From: Neoceratodus forsteri
Lineage: Eukaryota > Chordata > Ceratodontiformes > Ceratodontidae
DNA length: 64,000 nt
Reading direction: 5' to 3'
NCBI GenBank assembly: GCA_016271365.2
Contig: CM057458.1
Location: 199,054,501-199,118,500 of the forward strand
The stretch's first letter is position 1. Each line of letters begins with the position of its first letter. The notes beneath the pieces were generated by a model. It saw only the letters and a program-made list of their open reading frames with translations, ran no database searches and was not told where the DNA came from. Position numbers and translations under genes: made by a program. This document shows positions 21,742 to 32,881 of this stretch, piece by piece.

Positions 21742-22372
21742 ATAGAAACATAGAAACATAGAAGTTGTCGGCAGATAAGGACCGCAAGGCCCATCCAGTC
21801 TGCCCATTTCTTTTTCTACCTTATAAATGTGCCATCGGCCTTTGCTTTGTCAGTGGCCTATCTATTCATACTCATTTGTATTGCTCCCTTATGCCTATCC
21901 CATGCCTGTTTGAAGCCCTGCACTGTATTCATAGCCACCACTTCTTGTGGTAAGCCATTCCATGCATCCACCACCCTTTCTGTGAAAAAGAATTTCCTCA
22001 CATTCCCCTTAATCGGCCTCCCTCTAATCTCATGCTGTGTCCTCTTGTCCTGCTATTTTCTTATATTTAAACATATTAGACTCTTTCACCTTGTTAATGC
22101 CCTTAAGGTGTTTGAATGCCTCGATCATATCACCTCTCTCCCTCCTTTGCTCAGGGTATACATATTGAGCTCCGTTAATCTGTCCTCTATGTCTTCTGAT
22201 GCAGTCCCTGCCACCATTTTGGTTGCCCTTCTCTGGACTGCCTCAATTTGGTTAATGTCCTTGTGAAGGTGTGGCCTCCAATACTGCACGCAGTACTCCA
22301 GATGGGGCCTAACCAGTGTCTTGTACAGAGGGATTATTACCTCCCTCTTACAACTTGTGATACCCCTACTGT
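21742..22372 (-). mobile_element. 5'-truncated CR1-clade LINE inserted in the L1
   Basis: It begins with the complement of the CR1 tail (gaaacatagaaacatagaag) and runs to tacccctact at 22370, the point matching the GITSCKR region of copy C. Only the last ~630 bp of the LINE are present. The L1 resumes on both sides. Short similar flanks (gtttac at 21733 and gttac at 22371) may be target duplications, but this is not certain. Confidence 0.88.
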
Positions 22373-23619
22373 TACCCTGGGCAACAGGGAGGTCTCCCAG
22401 TTGCCCAGGTATAAAATGGTGTCATCTGTGTAGAGTGAGATTTTCACCTCCTTCACCAGGATCCTAATATCTATGGTGTGTGGGCTCTCAGAGCAGCTGC
22501 CAGGGGTTCTATGCTAATAGCAAAAAGCAATGGGGACAGGAGGCAACCCTGCCTCATGTCTCTGCAGGTGCTCAATTTTTGGGATAAAACATCATTGGCC
22601 CTGACTTTTGCATAGGGGGTAGAGTAAAGTAACTTAAGTCAGGAATTAAAAATACCACCCAGACACATTTTTCCCACTACTGCCTCTAGGAAACCCTAGT
22701 CCAGTAAATCAAACACCTTTTCGGTATCTATGGTAATGACCATATTGGTGTCCTTGCTATTCCTGGTGCCAGAGATGACACTGAGCAGGTGTATGATGTC
22801 CTGTATATGTCGGTTAGGGATAAAGCCAGTGTGGTCATTGTGGATTAGGGGTTTAATTTTTCTTTGGAGTCTGTTTGCTACAGGTTTTGCATATATTTTT
22901 GTACCCTGGCTAAGAAGTGAGATGGGTCAGAAGGTAGAACAAGTTGTGCTGTCTTTGCCAGGTTTCAGCAAGACTGTTATTATTGCCTCTGACCACGAGT
23001 CACACATTTTGCCTTCTTTGTGAATCTTATTAAACATGTTTGTGAGGATGGGCGATATCTCCTCCTTAAAGGTTTGTAGAGTTTGGGTACAAAGCCATCT
23101 GGCCCAGGGGATTTATTACTGGGGAGCAGTTTAATAATTTCCTCAATCTCTTCCATTGAAAAAGGGTTCTCTAGTATTAAAGGCTGGTCATATGTGAACT
23201 GAGGGAGTTGCTAGGAAGGCCTTGATTGCCCCTTCCCATCTATTCTAGGTTCTCTGCTGTATAGCTCACTATAGATTAAACATGGGAGAATTCTGCTGAC
23301 ACTTCCTCCGGTGACAAGGCCCAGCCTGAGCTCACCTCTACTCTTAGTATCTTAGGGATGTAACAGTCAACTGCATGTTTGCACAGCCTGAAAGCAAGTA
23401 GATGACTAGCCCTGCTACCATTCTAATAATACTGTTGCCTAATAAACCTGACTTGGCTTGTTAGTTTGCTTGCCATCACCTCATCTAACTGTTTTTTTAA
23501 CTTTTTTTCAAATTTTCCAATTCTCTTCTGACCTGTTCTGTTTATTTTGTGCTGCCAAACATTATAAATCCCTCTACAGGGCTTCTTGCCTCTGAAGCCT
23601 CTGTTTCTTTTTAAAAGAA

Positions 23620-25673
23620 TGTAATCCCCCCCCGTGTGGCTTAAAGAGGACTGGTCCAGCTAAAAAAAACTTTTTCCCCAGTCCTTTTAAATCTTGTGGC
23701 ATGGTCCGGGGGGAGCATAAACAAAGGTGGACATCACTGCTGCAGTATGAAGGACGAAGAGAAAAAAAAACAGTAAGATTGTTTTTTGCCTGGGAAGAGC
23801 TGGGCCAATCAGCAGGGAGCCTGGGGAAGGCTATAAATAGCTCTAGGAGCCCACCAAAAATTTAGTCCCCAAGAAGAAGAAAGACAAGGAGAGGGAGACA
23901 GCACCAAGGGCTGGAGCCCAAAGCTGTGATGGTTGGTCAAGACTTCTGGAGGCACTAAGTTACAGTGCTGGGACTGAAAAATCATAAGAGAAAGAGAAAC
24001 TGGAACTGTTTGCAAAAGAGCCCAATTGGATTGCTGCTAATTGAGGCTGTGTTTTCCAAACTGTTTACTACAAAAGCTTCTTAAGTCCACTGGAGGGTGT
24101 TGAAGATTCCTGATAAGACATTTGAGAGTCTGGAGCTTGTATTTAGCTCTGTGTACCTCACTTTTGGATTTACAAAAAAACTTTTGCCTAATTGCTGTTC
24201 AAGGAAACTGTACCCCTGGGTGCTCTGCCTGAGACCTGTAACTGGGCAATAAAATTACCTTTCTCAGGTTCTTGTTGGAATGGCACAAAGGAAAAGGCAA
24301 CAGACAAGTGGTGCATGTGTAATAAATGCAATTTATTACAGGTAAATGATAATACAGGCTTACTACCAACAGTGAATACACTGGGAGAGCTTCCAGTTTT
24401 CCTTACCTATGTAGATGCAGCCTCTAGTCTATTCTCAGAGAAGCTGCATGCTGCAAGGTGTCTTATACCCCGATAATTGCTATGGTTACTACTAAAGAAG
24501 ATAAAAAGTCTATAATTGGTCAGTAACAGGTGGCATAAGTAACCATCCTAACTAACATGAAAAGTTGCTTAGCTAGCAAAGATAGTATGAACAATGGGAT
24601 GTCTTGTAAGTCCAAGGTCACTTGCAGTTACAGTGATGCACAAGCACTAAAGATGGCACTATTGCCTTACTTATGATTATACAGTAAAAATATAATGGAA
24701 AGCATCTCCCAGGATTAAGATACATTGGTAAAACATAACAGAGCATGATATGCATTAGTAAAATACAGTAGAACGCAGATCCTGACACTTGTGCTTGTAC
24801 GATAAGTGTCTCTGCCCTTAGGTTAGTACATATACCTAGATATGTGTTGCTGTCCGTGAGGTTGGGGTACAGTCAGGACTGCTGGACCATGGATAAGAGA
24901 CCCCAGCCTGGGATCGGGATCTGCCCTAAACAGTTCCTGCCAGAATGATGGAGCTGTAGTTCATCTTTAGTCGAGAAGCTCCTGCCCTTGCTGCTACCTA
25001 CCAAGCATTCCAGAGGATTTCACAAGAGTGATCGGAAACCAAGAATATCTTTCTCACCTGCACCGTGTCAGCTAAGTACAATTTTGCCACCAGGGGGATT
25101 ACAAATGGTTACTGTTGTTCTGACTTGCTTTGTCTTGTGTTATTTCTTCATCTAGGGCCCCAATGCCAGCCAACCCATGGCATCGAAGGCCTGCCACCAT
25201 AGTGGGGTACCCCAAAAGACATTGGGACAGGTCTTGTACCAGACGGGTGGGAGCATGGGGGAAGTTACATTGGGTGTTATTGATGCTATTACTGATACAG
25301 TTACTGGTGTTGGAAAGTGTTGTATAAGTGCCTAACCTAACCTTATTTTCTTGCAGCCAAAGTTGCCAGTCCTACTCCCTACAGTAATAAATACTTGCTC
25401 TGCTTATGGTAATTGTTGTCTCCATGACTGTTTTGGGGTTTTGTGTATTGGGGGAGTATCTGAAAGTGTCTGGGAAGTGGAAGTATTTTTCCTGGGGAAT
25501 GGGGAAAGGTCACTAGTTATTCTGCTTGAGTCCTCAGGTGGAGACACCACACCACTGAAGGTTTAGTGATCACGGTCCTGACTCCTGTCTCACAATGACC
25601 CAGGCCAGCCCCCTCTAGCTGTCACAAGGGCCCCAGAGTTAGTACTCAGGACCAGCTGACAACCTACCCTACA
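23620..25673 (+). repeat. Gypsy 5' LTR, interrupted
   Basis: It starts tgtaatcccc and ends ccctaca, giving TG...CA termini. It aligns along its length to the 3' LTR: tgtggcttaaagaggactgg near the start, caaactgtttact in the middle, ccaagcattccagaggattt near 25001. A 660-bp segment (24237-24896) is absent from the 3' LTR. Confidence 0.88.
24237..24896. mobile_element. 660-bp insertion in the 5' LTR, unclassified
   Basis: The segment is flanked by the direct repeat gagacc (24231-24236 and 24897-24902), and the uninterrupted sequence is seen in the 3' LTR at about 34840. It begins tgtaactggg and ends accatggataa, with an aataaa signal near 24250 and another near 24321. The ends are not TG...CA, so a solo LTR is not proven. 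The flanks also share ctggg downstream, which leaves a local duplication possible. Confidence 0.55.
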
Positions 25674-25676
25674 TAT

Positions 25677-25696
25677 TGGAGGCTTACCACTGGGAT
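25677..25696 (+). other. Gypsy primer-binding site
   Basis: Three bases after the 5' LTR comes tggaggcttaccactgggat. It begins with TGG, the complement of a tRNA CCA end, in the position where minus-strand DNA synthesis is primed. The tRNA species cannot be settled by eye; the tggRggct...gggat pattern is reminiscent of proline-tRNA sites. Confidence 0.65.
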
Positions 25697-25783
25697 CCTC
25701 CCGTGCCCCAAAAGACAGCCACGGGTTCTGTGTGGAGTCAGGGAGTGGTGTTGGGACAGACCCTGACCAACCCACAAGAAAAA

Positions 25784-26710
25784 ATGGCACTCTAGAAATT
25801 GGAAGATTGGTGCCAGGGAGAAGGGCTAGACTGGAAAAAAGCAATTCTATTAATGAGAATACCAGAAAGTGATGACAGAACAAATGTGATTGATATGTTA
25901 TATCAATGGAAATGTTATGACAATTTAAAAATTCAAGGTTGGAGGTGTGATCATTCTAGTGATAGTCTGAGTGCCCTGGTAAAGAGCAAATCTGTGACTG
26001 ATTTTGCCAAGATGCCCCCAGTCTTCACCCCCAGGGGTTCTCAGGTTCCATAGACAGTGGTTATGCATGTGAGCACCCCAGACCTGGAAGTGGACACTAG
26101 TGATTTTAGGACCAAAGTGGATTTATGGTTACAATCTGAAGGTAAAACATATAATGACTTGAAAAACATGTTTGAGGCTACCAGTGCAGAATTAAGTGAA
26201 AAGCTCCCTGCTTGGGTAACTGCATGGACTTCAGGCTGTGGGAAGGGATCCTATCCCCGATTAAAACCATTTTTGGAGTGAAAACCCATGCCTCCAGGGC
26301 AGGATGAATTTGACACATGGGTGGATCAAGCAACCACATTGGTCCAGGACCCCAACTTCCCTGAGGTTGAAAAGAAGAGAAGGGTATGGGAAAGTCTGAG
26401 AGAGCCCACTATGGATGGCATTGCCACTTTGCAGGCCACCCACCCAGAGACTGATGCCAGAATGTACCTGAGCACTTTGTAAGGGATATTGGGGAATGCT
26501 GATAGTGGGGCTAGGGTAATGTGAAAATTACAAACCATGGTACAGAATAAAGGAAAGAAACTATTTGAGTATTTAATGAAGCTGGAGCAATTAATTCAGA
26601 AAGCAGATAGGAAAGGGGCTATTATAGCCAAAGACATGAATAGGATCCGAACTGAGCAGATCCTGGAAGGGGCGCCGGTCAGTCTGAAATGTTACTGTTG
26701 AAGCTAAGAT
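25784..26710 (+). pseudogene. Gypsy gag, PNMA (paraneoplastic Ma antigen)-like
   Basis: An ATG at 25784 opens MAL, then a TAG stop at 25793, then KLEDWCQGEGLDWKKA. This matches the N-terminus shared by vertebrate PNMA proteins, which derive from Gypsy Gag. One frame continues through stops at 26051, 26279, 26480 and 26522. The capsid region is recognisable from GQDEFDTWVDQATTL to EVEKKRRVWESLREP, and further to LFEYLMKLEQLIQKADRKGA. A CR1 insertion (26798-27935) then splits gag; a zinc-knuckle remnant follows at 28154. Gag would form the retrotransposon particle. The single-frame preservation despite stops suggests decay by point mutation. Confidence 0.75.
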
Positions 26711-26797
26711 TAGAGGAGAGACTGCAGACCCTTCCCTCCTATGGGAACCTGATGTTGGAGGTCTGGGAAAAGGAGGACTAGGCTTCCAAACCTACTT

Positions 26798-27935
26798 GAA
26801 TAATATACAAGTTAGCCAGCCTTTGGAGTGGATCCCAAGGTGGTAGCCTGGATAAAAAATTGGCTGGACAACAAGACACAGAGGGTAATAGTAAACGGAG
26901 TCCACAGTGAAGAAAGGAGGGTAACTAACGGGGTACCACAGTGTTCAGTACTGGGACCAGTCCTCTTTAATGTCTTTATAAGTGACATTGGAGAGCACCA
27001 GGAAGGAAAAGTATGTCTCTTTGCAGATGACACAAAGATCTGCAACAGGGTTGATACACAAGGTGGGGTGGAAATGATGAAAAGGGACTTGGCAAGGTTG
27101 GAGGAATGGTCAAATGTGTTGCAGCTCAGATTCAATGCAAAGAAGTGCAAGGTAATGCACCTGGGGAACAAAACCCAGGGGAAGAGTACACAATGGGGGG
27201 TGTGATACTAACAACAACAAAAATCAAAAAAGACCTGGGAGTAATTATATCAGATGACCTAAAGGTGGGCAAACAATGTGAGAAGGCAGTAAGGAGGGCT
27301 GGGGGGATACTGGGATGCACAGGGAGAGGCATCAACAGTAGAAAACAGGAAGTTGTTATCCCTCTGTACAGACAGTTGGTGAGACCCCATATGGAGTACT
27401 GTGTGCAGTTTTGGAGATCCCATCTCCGCAAAGACATAGACAGAGTGGAGGCTGTTCAGAGGAGGGCAACCAAAATGGTGCAGAATCTGCACCAGAAGAC
27501 ATATGAAGAGAGAGAGACTAAAGCAACTTAATATGCATACCCTCGAGGTAAGGAGGGAGAGGGGGTACATGATAGAAACTTTCAAGTACCTCAAGGGAAT
27601 TAACAAAGTCCAAGAGGGTAGCATCTTTCAGAAAAAGAGATGTGCAAGAACAAGGGGGCACAATTTGAAGATGGGGGACAACTCAGAGGTAATGTTAGAA
27701 AGTATTTTTTCATGGAGAGGGTTGTGGATGCATGGAATAGCCTTCCTGAGGAGGTTGTGGAGTCAAGAACAGTAGGAGAATTAAAGAATGCATGGGACAG
27801 ACATAAAGCAATTCTAGTGGGGGGTAGGAGGAAGTAAGCTGTTGGTTAACTAGAATCTGCATCTTATCCATCGGGTAGGGAAATGGGCAGACTAGGTGGA
27901 CCAAGCCATCCTTATCTGCCATCAAATTGTGTTTC
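26798..27935 (+). mobile_element. 5'-truncated CR1-clade LINE inserted in Gypsy gag
   Basis: It starts at aataatatacaagttagcca within the RT domain and ends ttatctgccatcaaattgtg, then tttctctatg, at the CR1 tail. It has the same subfamily signature as copies A and 45.3 kb (ETFKYLKGINKVQEGSIFQ). RT segments: 26828-27205 with NGVPQCSVLGPVLF (Ser and Gly of the usual SGVPQGS replaced) and FADD; 27106-27531; and 27503-27837. Frame changes separate them. Confidence 0.9.
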
Positions 27936-28144
27936 TCTATGCCCCAGCTCACATGATACAGATTGCTGTAGGCTGCCCCCGCGTGGACAAAGAACCAAAC
28001 AAGGTTGAGTTGTTGCACCAGCAGTTGCAGATGTTGAGTGAACAGGTGTCTAAATTGCAAACCTCGTGAGCTAGTGGGCCCGAACAAGGGTGGACACCCC
28101 ACATATGGAGGGACAATTCCCATGTTCAAATTGAGGCCAGAGCT

Positions 28145-28210
28145 GACTTCTTTTGCCACCACTGCAGTGTGGAAGGGAACATAATGAAATACTTCAGAGC
28201 CCCTGAGAAC
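28145..28210 (+). pseudogene. Gypsy gag zinc knuckle, degenerate
   Basis: Translation FCHHCSVEGNIMKYF keeps the first two cysteines of a C-x2-C-x4-H-x4-C knuckle (codons at 28154 and 28163), but the histidine is Asn (28178) and the last cysteine is Phe (28193). It is followed by RAPENLPPVVQKL. A short coiled-coil-like stretch (ELLHQQLQMLSEQVSKLQ) precedes it at 28010-28065. Confidence 0.55.
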
Positions 28211-28349
28211 CTCCCCCCGGTGGTACAGAAACTTGGGAAAAAACAAAATGTGTTGGGAAATGCCAGTGGGACCCAGAGAAGGAGCAAACTGGGGCCCCGG
28301 AGCAGACATGCTCCACAAAGTCCACAAACATATCTACCCATGGGTCCCT

Positions 28350-28640
28350 TGAGATTTCCCCCGGCCTGGTGGGCCCCTCAGCTAAAGTCTGGAATGAAGT
28401 CAAGGGGGTGGCCTGTAAGGTGTTGCTTGACAGCAGCTCCCAAGTGACTGTGATATCTCAGTCCTGATACAGACAACACCTCAAGCATCTCCCTGTGCGG
28501 CCACTTGGAGGGCTGGCTGTGTGGGGGGTGAGTAATCAGCCCTATCCTTATTTGAAGTATGTGGTAGTGTGTATTGAGATCCCCCAAAAGGTAGCGGGAG
28601 TTCAAGCCCCACTGGATACCCTGGCTCTAGTATGTCCAGA
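28350..28640 (+). pseudogene. Gypsy retropepsin-like protease, active site altered
   Basis: The frame reads CKVLLDSSSQVTVIS, where family members carry D-[ST]-G. The catalytic Asp codon is at 28429 and the following Ser is kept, but the Gly is Ser (28435-28437). A stop follows soon after (near 28460) and the frame changes. Further downstream VAGVQAPLDTLALVCPD is recognisable as protease C-terminal sequence. The role would be cleavage of Gag-Pol; it is inactive here. Confidence 0.65.
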
Positions 28641-28988
28641 TACAGGAATGGAGGGGAAGACATGGTGGGCATGAATACCCACATGTTTTAAAGATTAGCC
28701 AAACTATGTCAAGAGTTGAGGGGACCTTAATGTACTGACAAGATTCTGATGCACCCCATAGTTAGGATAGCCTACTTAAAGAAACTGTCCACTCTGCCCT
28801 CAAGGGGGGGAAGAAGACCCAGTTGCCATTATTAAACGTGTGGAGGAGAAGCCTCTCACAGTGCCCCCAGGGGCTGGGAATATTGTCACTGGAGTCTTAG
28901 AGCTTCACAGAACCCCTGAGAACTTGGCCTTGCTGATTCATAGTCCTTGGAGCAATGAGGTGTCTGACCCTTACTGATCCAGGCAGGG

Positions 28989-29945
28989 GTGATCCCCACC
29001 CAGAGTGTTTCGGTGAAGGCCCAAAAGACTACAGTACTGGTAAAGAATGAGAGTAACAAACGAGTGGTACATAGGAAAAGGAGAACCCTGGCCCATGTAT
29101 ACACTACAGAGACGGTCCAAAACTTGTCCTCCAGAAGCTTGCCTACCAACCAGCTGGACCCCAGTGTGCTTCAGTTTGGTGATTCCCTATTACCTGAGGA
29201 GTACCAACAACAACTACGTCAGAAGCTGACACAATGCACAAAGTTTTTCTCCCTAAGGGAACTCTATGTGGTGTGTTTGAAGGGAACTGAGCATCACATC
29301 AGGGTGACAGATGAGAGGCCCTTCCGAGAAAGATTGAGATGCCCGGCACCCACTGACATAGAAGATGTATGAAATCACCTTCAAGAGCTCTTGGCTGCCC
29401 GGCATTATCTCTGAGTCCAGGAGTCCATACGCCTCACCCATTGTGGTGGTATGGAAGAAGAATGAGTGGTAAGGTTGTGCATTGACTAACGGATGCTCAA
29501 TAAGAGAATGATGGCAGATCAATACACTGTGCCATTCGTAGAAGACACCCTGGGTTGCCTAACAGGGAGCAGATGGTTCTCGGTCCTGGACCTCAGAAGT
29601 GGGTATTATCAAATACTGATGGTGGAGAAAGACACAAAAAAAACCTGCTTCATCTGCCCACTGGGGTTCTGTCAATTTGAGAGAATGCCCCAGGGGATCA
29701 CCGGGGTTCCTGCCACCTTTCAACATTTAATGAAGTGGGTAGTCAGAGATATGAACCTTCTGCAAGTACTGGTTTACCTCAACAACCTCATAGTGTTTGG
29801 TGGCACCATCAAAGAGCATGAAGAGAGGCTGATGAAGGTTCTAGACCGACTGGAGGAAGCTGAGCTGAAAGTGTTGGTGGACAATTGTCAGGTCTGCCAA
29901 CTGTCTGTTAGATACATGGAACAAATCATATCGCGAAGGGAGTGA
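28989..29945 (+). pseudogene. Gypsy reverse transcriptase, catalytic YxDD lost
   Basis: The first segment (28989-29372) carries the leader of the RT domain, with GTEHHIRVTDERPFRER. A TGA ends it at 29370. The second (29493-29945) is in the same frame and contains VLDLRSGYYQI (residues 31-41, with the first catalytic Asp), FICPLGFCQFERMPQGITGV and QVLVYLNNLIVFG. The active-site box reads YLNN at residues 95-98 instead of Y-x-DD, so both metal-binding aspartates are Asn. RNase H follows in another frame. Confidence 0.85.
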
Positions 29946-30900
29946 GCACGGATCCTACTAAAGTGCAAGCCCTGACAACTTGGGTGATGCCACACAACTT
30001 AAAAACTCTCCTATCCTTCCTGGGGTTCTATGGTTACTATCAGAGGTTTATACAAGATTTTTCTTATGCCATTCGTCCATTGACTGACTTGCTGCAGGGT
30101 TACCCTCCCACAAACTACAAGAAGAAATGCAAGAACCAAGAAACGACTCCCAAGTCTTACTATGAAGTAAATGAACCCTTCGGAGCCAGATGGTCACCAG
30201 AGTGAGAGGAGGCCTTCAGAGAGATCATCCACCACCTTACGGAAATACCACTACTGTCTTTTGTGGATCCCACCCAGCCTTATTTTCTCCACACTGATGC
30301 CAGCATGGATGGATTGGGGTGGTGCTGTATCAAGAACACCTGGGGAGGTCTGCATCCTATGGCCTTCACCAGTCAGAGTCTTACTACAGCTGTATGAAAC
30401 TATCCTGTACACAGATTGGAGTTTCTGGCCCTTAAGTGGGCTGTGCTAGACCAATTTCATGACTACCTATATGGGGCAAAATTCACCGTCAGAACAGATA
30501 ACAACCCCCTCACTTACATCAACACCACAGTGAAGCTGGATGCAGCTGGACATCGATGGCTCTCTGCCCTCTTCACATATGACTATAAACTGGAATACAG
30601 GCAAGGATTGAGCAACATTGATGCTGATGCATTGTCTCGCAGACCACATGTGGAAACCCCAACCGGTACCCAAGAATTGCTACCAGAGGCAGTGCAAGCT
30701 GTGTGCAGTGAGTTTTTGCTTGGGAACCCAGAGACAGTTGCACTACTCTGCAGAGTAATTGATTCCTTGGGGGCCCCTTCGGATGCCATACCAGATGCTT
30801 ATTACAACCATATCGGCATTTTAAGCATTTACTACAGCCAAATAAAAGAAAACAAAAGTATTTACAGTGGCAGGATAATAGTCTTAAGGTGGTAACAGCT
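29946..30900 (+). pseudogene. Gypsy connection and RNase H domains
   Basis: The segment from 29946 has TDPTKVQALTTWV and LLSFLGFYGYYQRFIQDFS, the region just after the RT palm in Gypsy pol. The RNase H part runs about 30220-30660: YFLHTDAS near 30280 in a shifted frame, then LEFLALKWAVLDQFHDYL and FTVRTDNNPLTYI with the conserved Asp (30416 onward). HRWLSALFTYDYKLEYRQG follows. At least two frame changes are visible. RNase H would remove the RNA template. Confidence 0.8.
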
Positions 30901-30995
30901 GCATTGGAAAAGGGGGAACAACCCAGATCAAGTGCCAAAGACCCACCCTGATATGCCTATCCTACTGTGAGAGTGGGATAAACTGGAACTACAGA

Positions 30996-32081
30996 ATGGC
31001 TTGCTTATATCGGATTGTCATAGACCCAAAGCTTCAAAAAACCCTCGGACAACTGGTGCTCCCGTGGAAGTACCGCTGGGTGGCAATGAGGTCATTACAC
31101 AATGACATGGGCCATTTGGGGTTTGAGTGGACCTTGAGCCTGGTGAGAGTCAGATTTTACTGGCCCAGAATGATGAGAAACATTGAAGCTTACTGTAAAA
31201 AATGTGCAAGATGTGTCCAAAGAAAGATCCAAGAAGGATTGTCCCATTGGTAAACATAAAAGCCACTGATTCCCTGGAGCTAGTCTGCATGGACATTTTA
31301 TCTTTGGAGCCCGATAGCAAAGGTTTCAACAGTGTATTAATCATTACCGACCATTGTACCCGATATGCTCAGGCCTATCCTACCAAGGACCAGAAAGTCA
31401 GTAAAGTTGTGAAAAAGTTGTCTGAATTTATCACCTATTACGGCATACCACAACATATTCATTCCGATCCAGGTCCTGACTTCCAGAGCAAACTGATTAA
31501 GGAATTTCTAACAGCACATGGGATTCAACAATCAAAAACTACTCCTTATCACCCTCAAGGGGATCCTCAGCCTGAAAGATTTAATCAGACTCTCATAGAC
31601 ATGTGGGGCACTCTGAACCATAAGTAGAGGAAGACAAGGAGCCATCATGTACCACAATTGGTGCATGCTTACAACTGTACCAAGAATAGTGCTACAGACA
31701 CGTCCCCCTACCATCTGATGTTTGGGAGAGAGACACGGCTGCCTATTGACCTGGCTTTCAGTCTGTCTCCTGAGGAAACCAGCAAAGAGTCATATCTACA
31801 GTATACCAAGCACCTCAAGAGCCAACTACCGGAGGCACACAAGTCAGCAGCAGAATGTGCTGGGAAGGTGAATGCAGGAAACAAAGCCAGCTATGACCAG
31901 ACCCCAACTACTCACTGTGGGGGATAGAGTACTGTTATGGAACTTTGGAGACCACGGAAAGCACAAATTGGCAGACCGATGGTCGTCTGAACCCTATGTC
32001 ATTCTGGAGAAATTGGATAACTTACCTGTTTATAAAGTCAGACAAGAGAGTGGGCCACACACCATCAGAACCATTCACTGA
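30996..32081 (+). pseudogene. Gypsy integrase with zinc and DD35E domains
   Basis: The N-terminal zinc region (30996-31253) has HNDMGHLG and YCKKCARC, giving an H-H-C-C arrangement. After a frame change the catalytic core (31202-31627, 141 aa) has Asp at residue 31 (LVCMDILSLEP), Asp at 89 (HSDPGPDF) and Glu at 125 (PQPERFNQT). The spacing of 35 residues between the last two is the DD35E rule. A TAG ends this at 31625. The C-terminal part (31658-32081) shows FGRETRLPIDLAF and GDRVLLWNFG...HKLADRWSSEPY. The catalytic triad is intact although the reading frame is not. Confidence 0.85.
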
Positions 32082-32624
32082 AACCATCTATTACCAATAG
32101 GACACCTACAGCTGGTCATCAACGAAAAGGAGCCCTTTACCTCGAGGGCCCTCAGAACTAGGAGCAGCACCCAAGCAGGTAACCAAATCCAGCATACTCC
32201 AACTGCTGAAGCACATGCTCCTTTGGCCCCCACTCCATAATTGTCCAGGGAACCAGAGGATGAACATGAAGATTGTCAAGGAGACTCTGAGGTTTTGTGG
32301 TACCAACCCTTCACCAGTTCAATTGCCCCAGCTGCCCAGATCAGCCTCGAGAGTCAACTGATATGTGGTGTACACAATAATTGTGCCTATAGTACAGGCT
32401 GTGTCCCCACCCCAAAGGTTTAAATCTGAGGTGAAAGTAGAAGTTCGTAAAAAGGGGCAACTTAATGTGTTCAGTGTGTTACCAGTTAGTGACTAATTAA
32501 CACTTTTCTAGGTTATGTAACTTGTTTGTTCATTAACCATTTTTCCTTCCACAGCACACTGCCCTAAAATAGACTTTGGGACTGATAAACTGTGGGCAGT
32601 GTCTTGTTGAGGATGACAAGTTCT

Positions 32625-32639
32625 AAAGATGGGGGAGCA
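32625..32639 (+). other. Gypsy polypurine tract
   Basis: aaagatgggggagca lies immediately before the 3' LTR start, the expected place for the plus-strand primer. One T interrupts the purines. Confidence 0.6.
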
Positions 32640-32881
32640 AGTAAGCCCTACCCCCTGTGTGGCTTTAAGAGGACTGGTCTGGCTAAAAAAAAACATTCTC
32701 CCCAGCCCTTTTAATTCTGATGACAGGGGCCAGGGGGAGCATAATCAAAGGTGGATGTCACTGCAGCAGCAGGAAGGAAGAAGAGGAAAAAAAACAGTAA
32801 GATTGTTTTTTGCCCTGGAAGAGCTGGGACAATCAGCAGAGAGCCTGGGGAAAGGCTACAATTAGCCCCAGGACCCCACCA

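Larger units (their letters stand above)
19798..23619 (-). mobile_element. L1-clade LINE, minus strand, 3' part (split by the Gypsy element)
   Basis: Minus-strand translation follows L1 ORF2 order from high to low coordinate: connector (near 23.6-23.5 kb), RT blocks (FRPISLL-type near 23.05-22.9 and YTDDTILYL near 22.44), thumb region (CPFIWVTEHFRYLGVKIPKD near 21.65), the YIWAGKRP block near 21.0, and the C-terminal FLVFGLIPHG region (20158-19871). A SINE (21023-21392) and a CR1 (21742-22372) are inserted. The missing 5' part continues beyond the Gypsy element at 36163-36480. It is strongly decayed and the oldest dated layer here. Confidence 0.8.

Noticed and set aside
24237..24896. Solo LTR of an endogenous retrovirus
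   Set aside because: The ends are not TG...CA and no second copy is available, so it was left unclassified.
26051..26530. Programmed stop read-through in Gypsy gag
   Set aside because: There are at least five in-frame stops, so decay is a simpler explanation than read-through.
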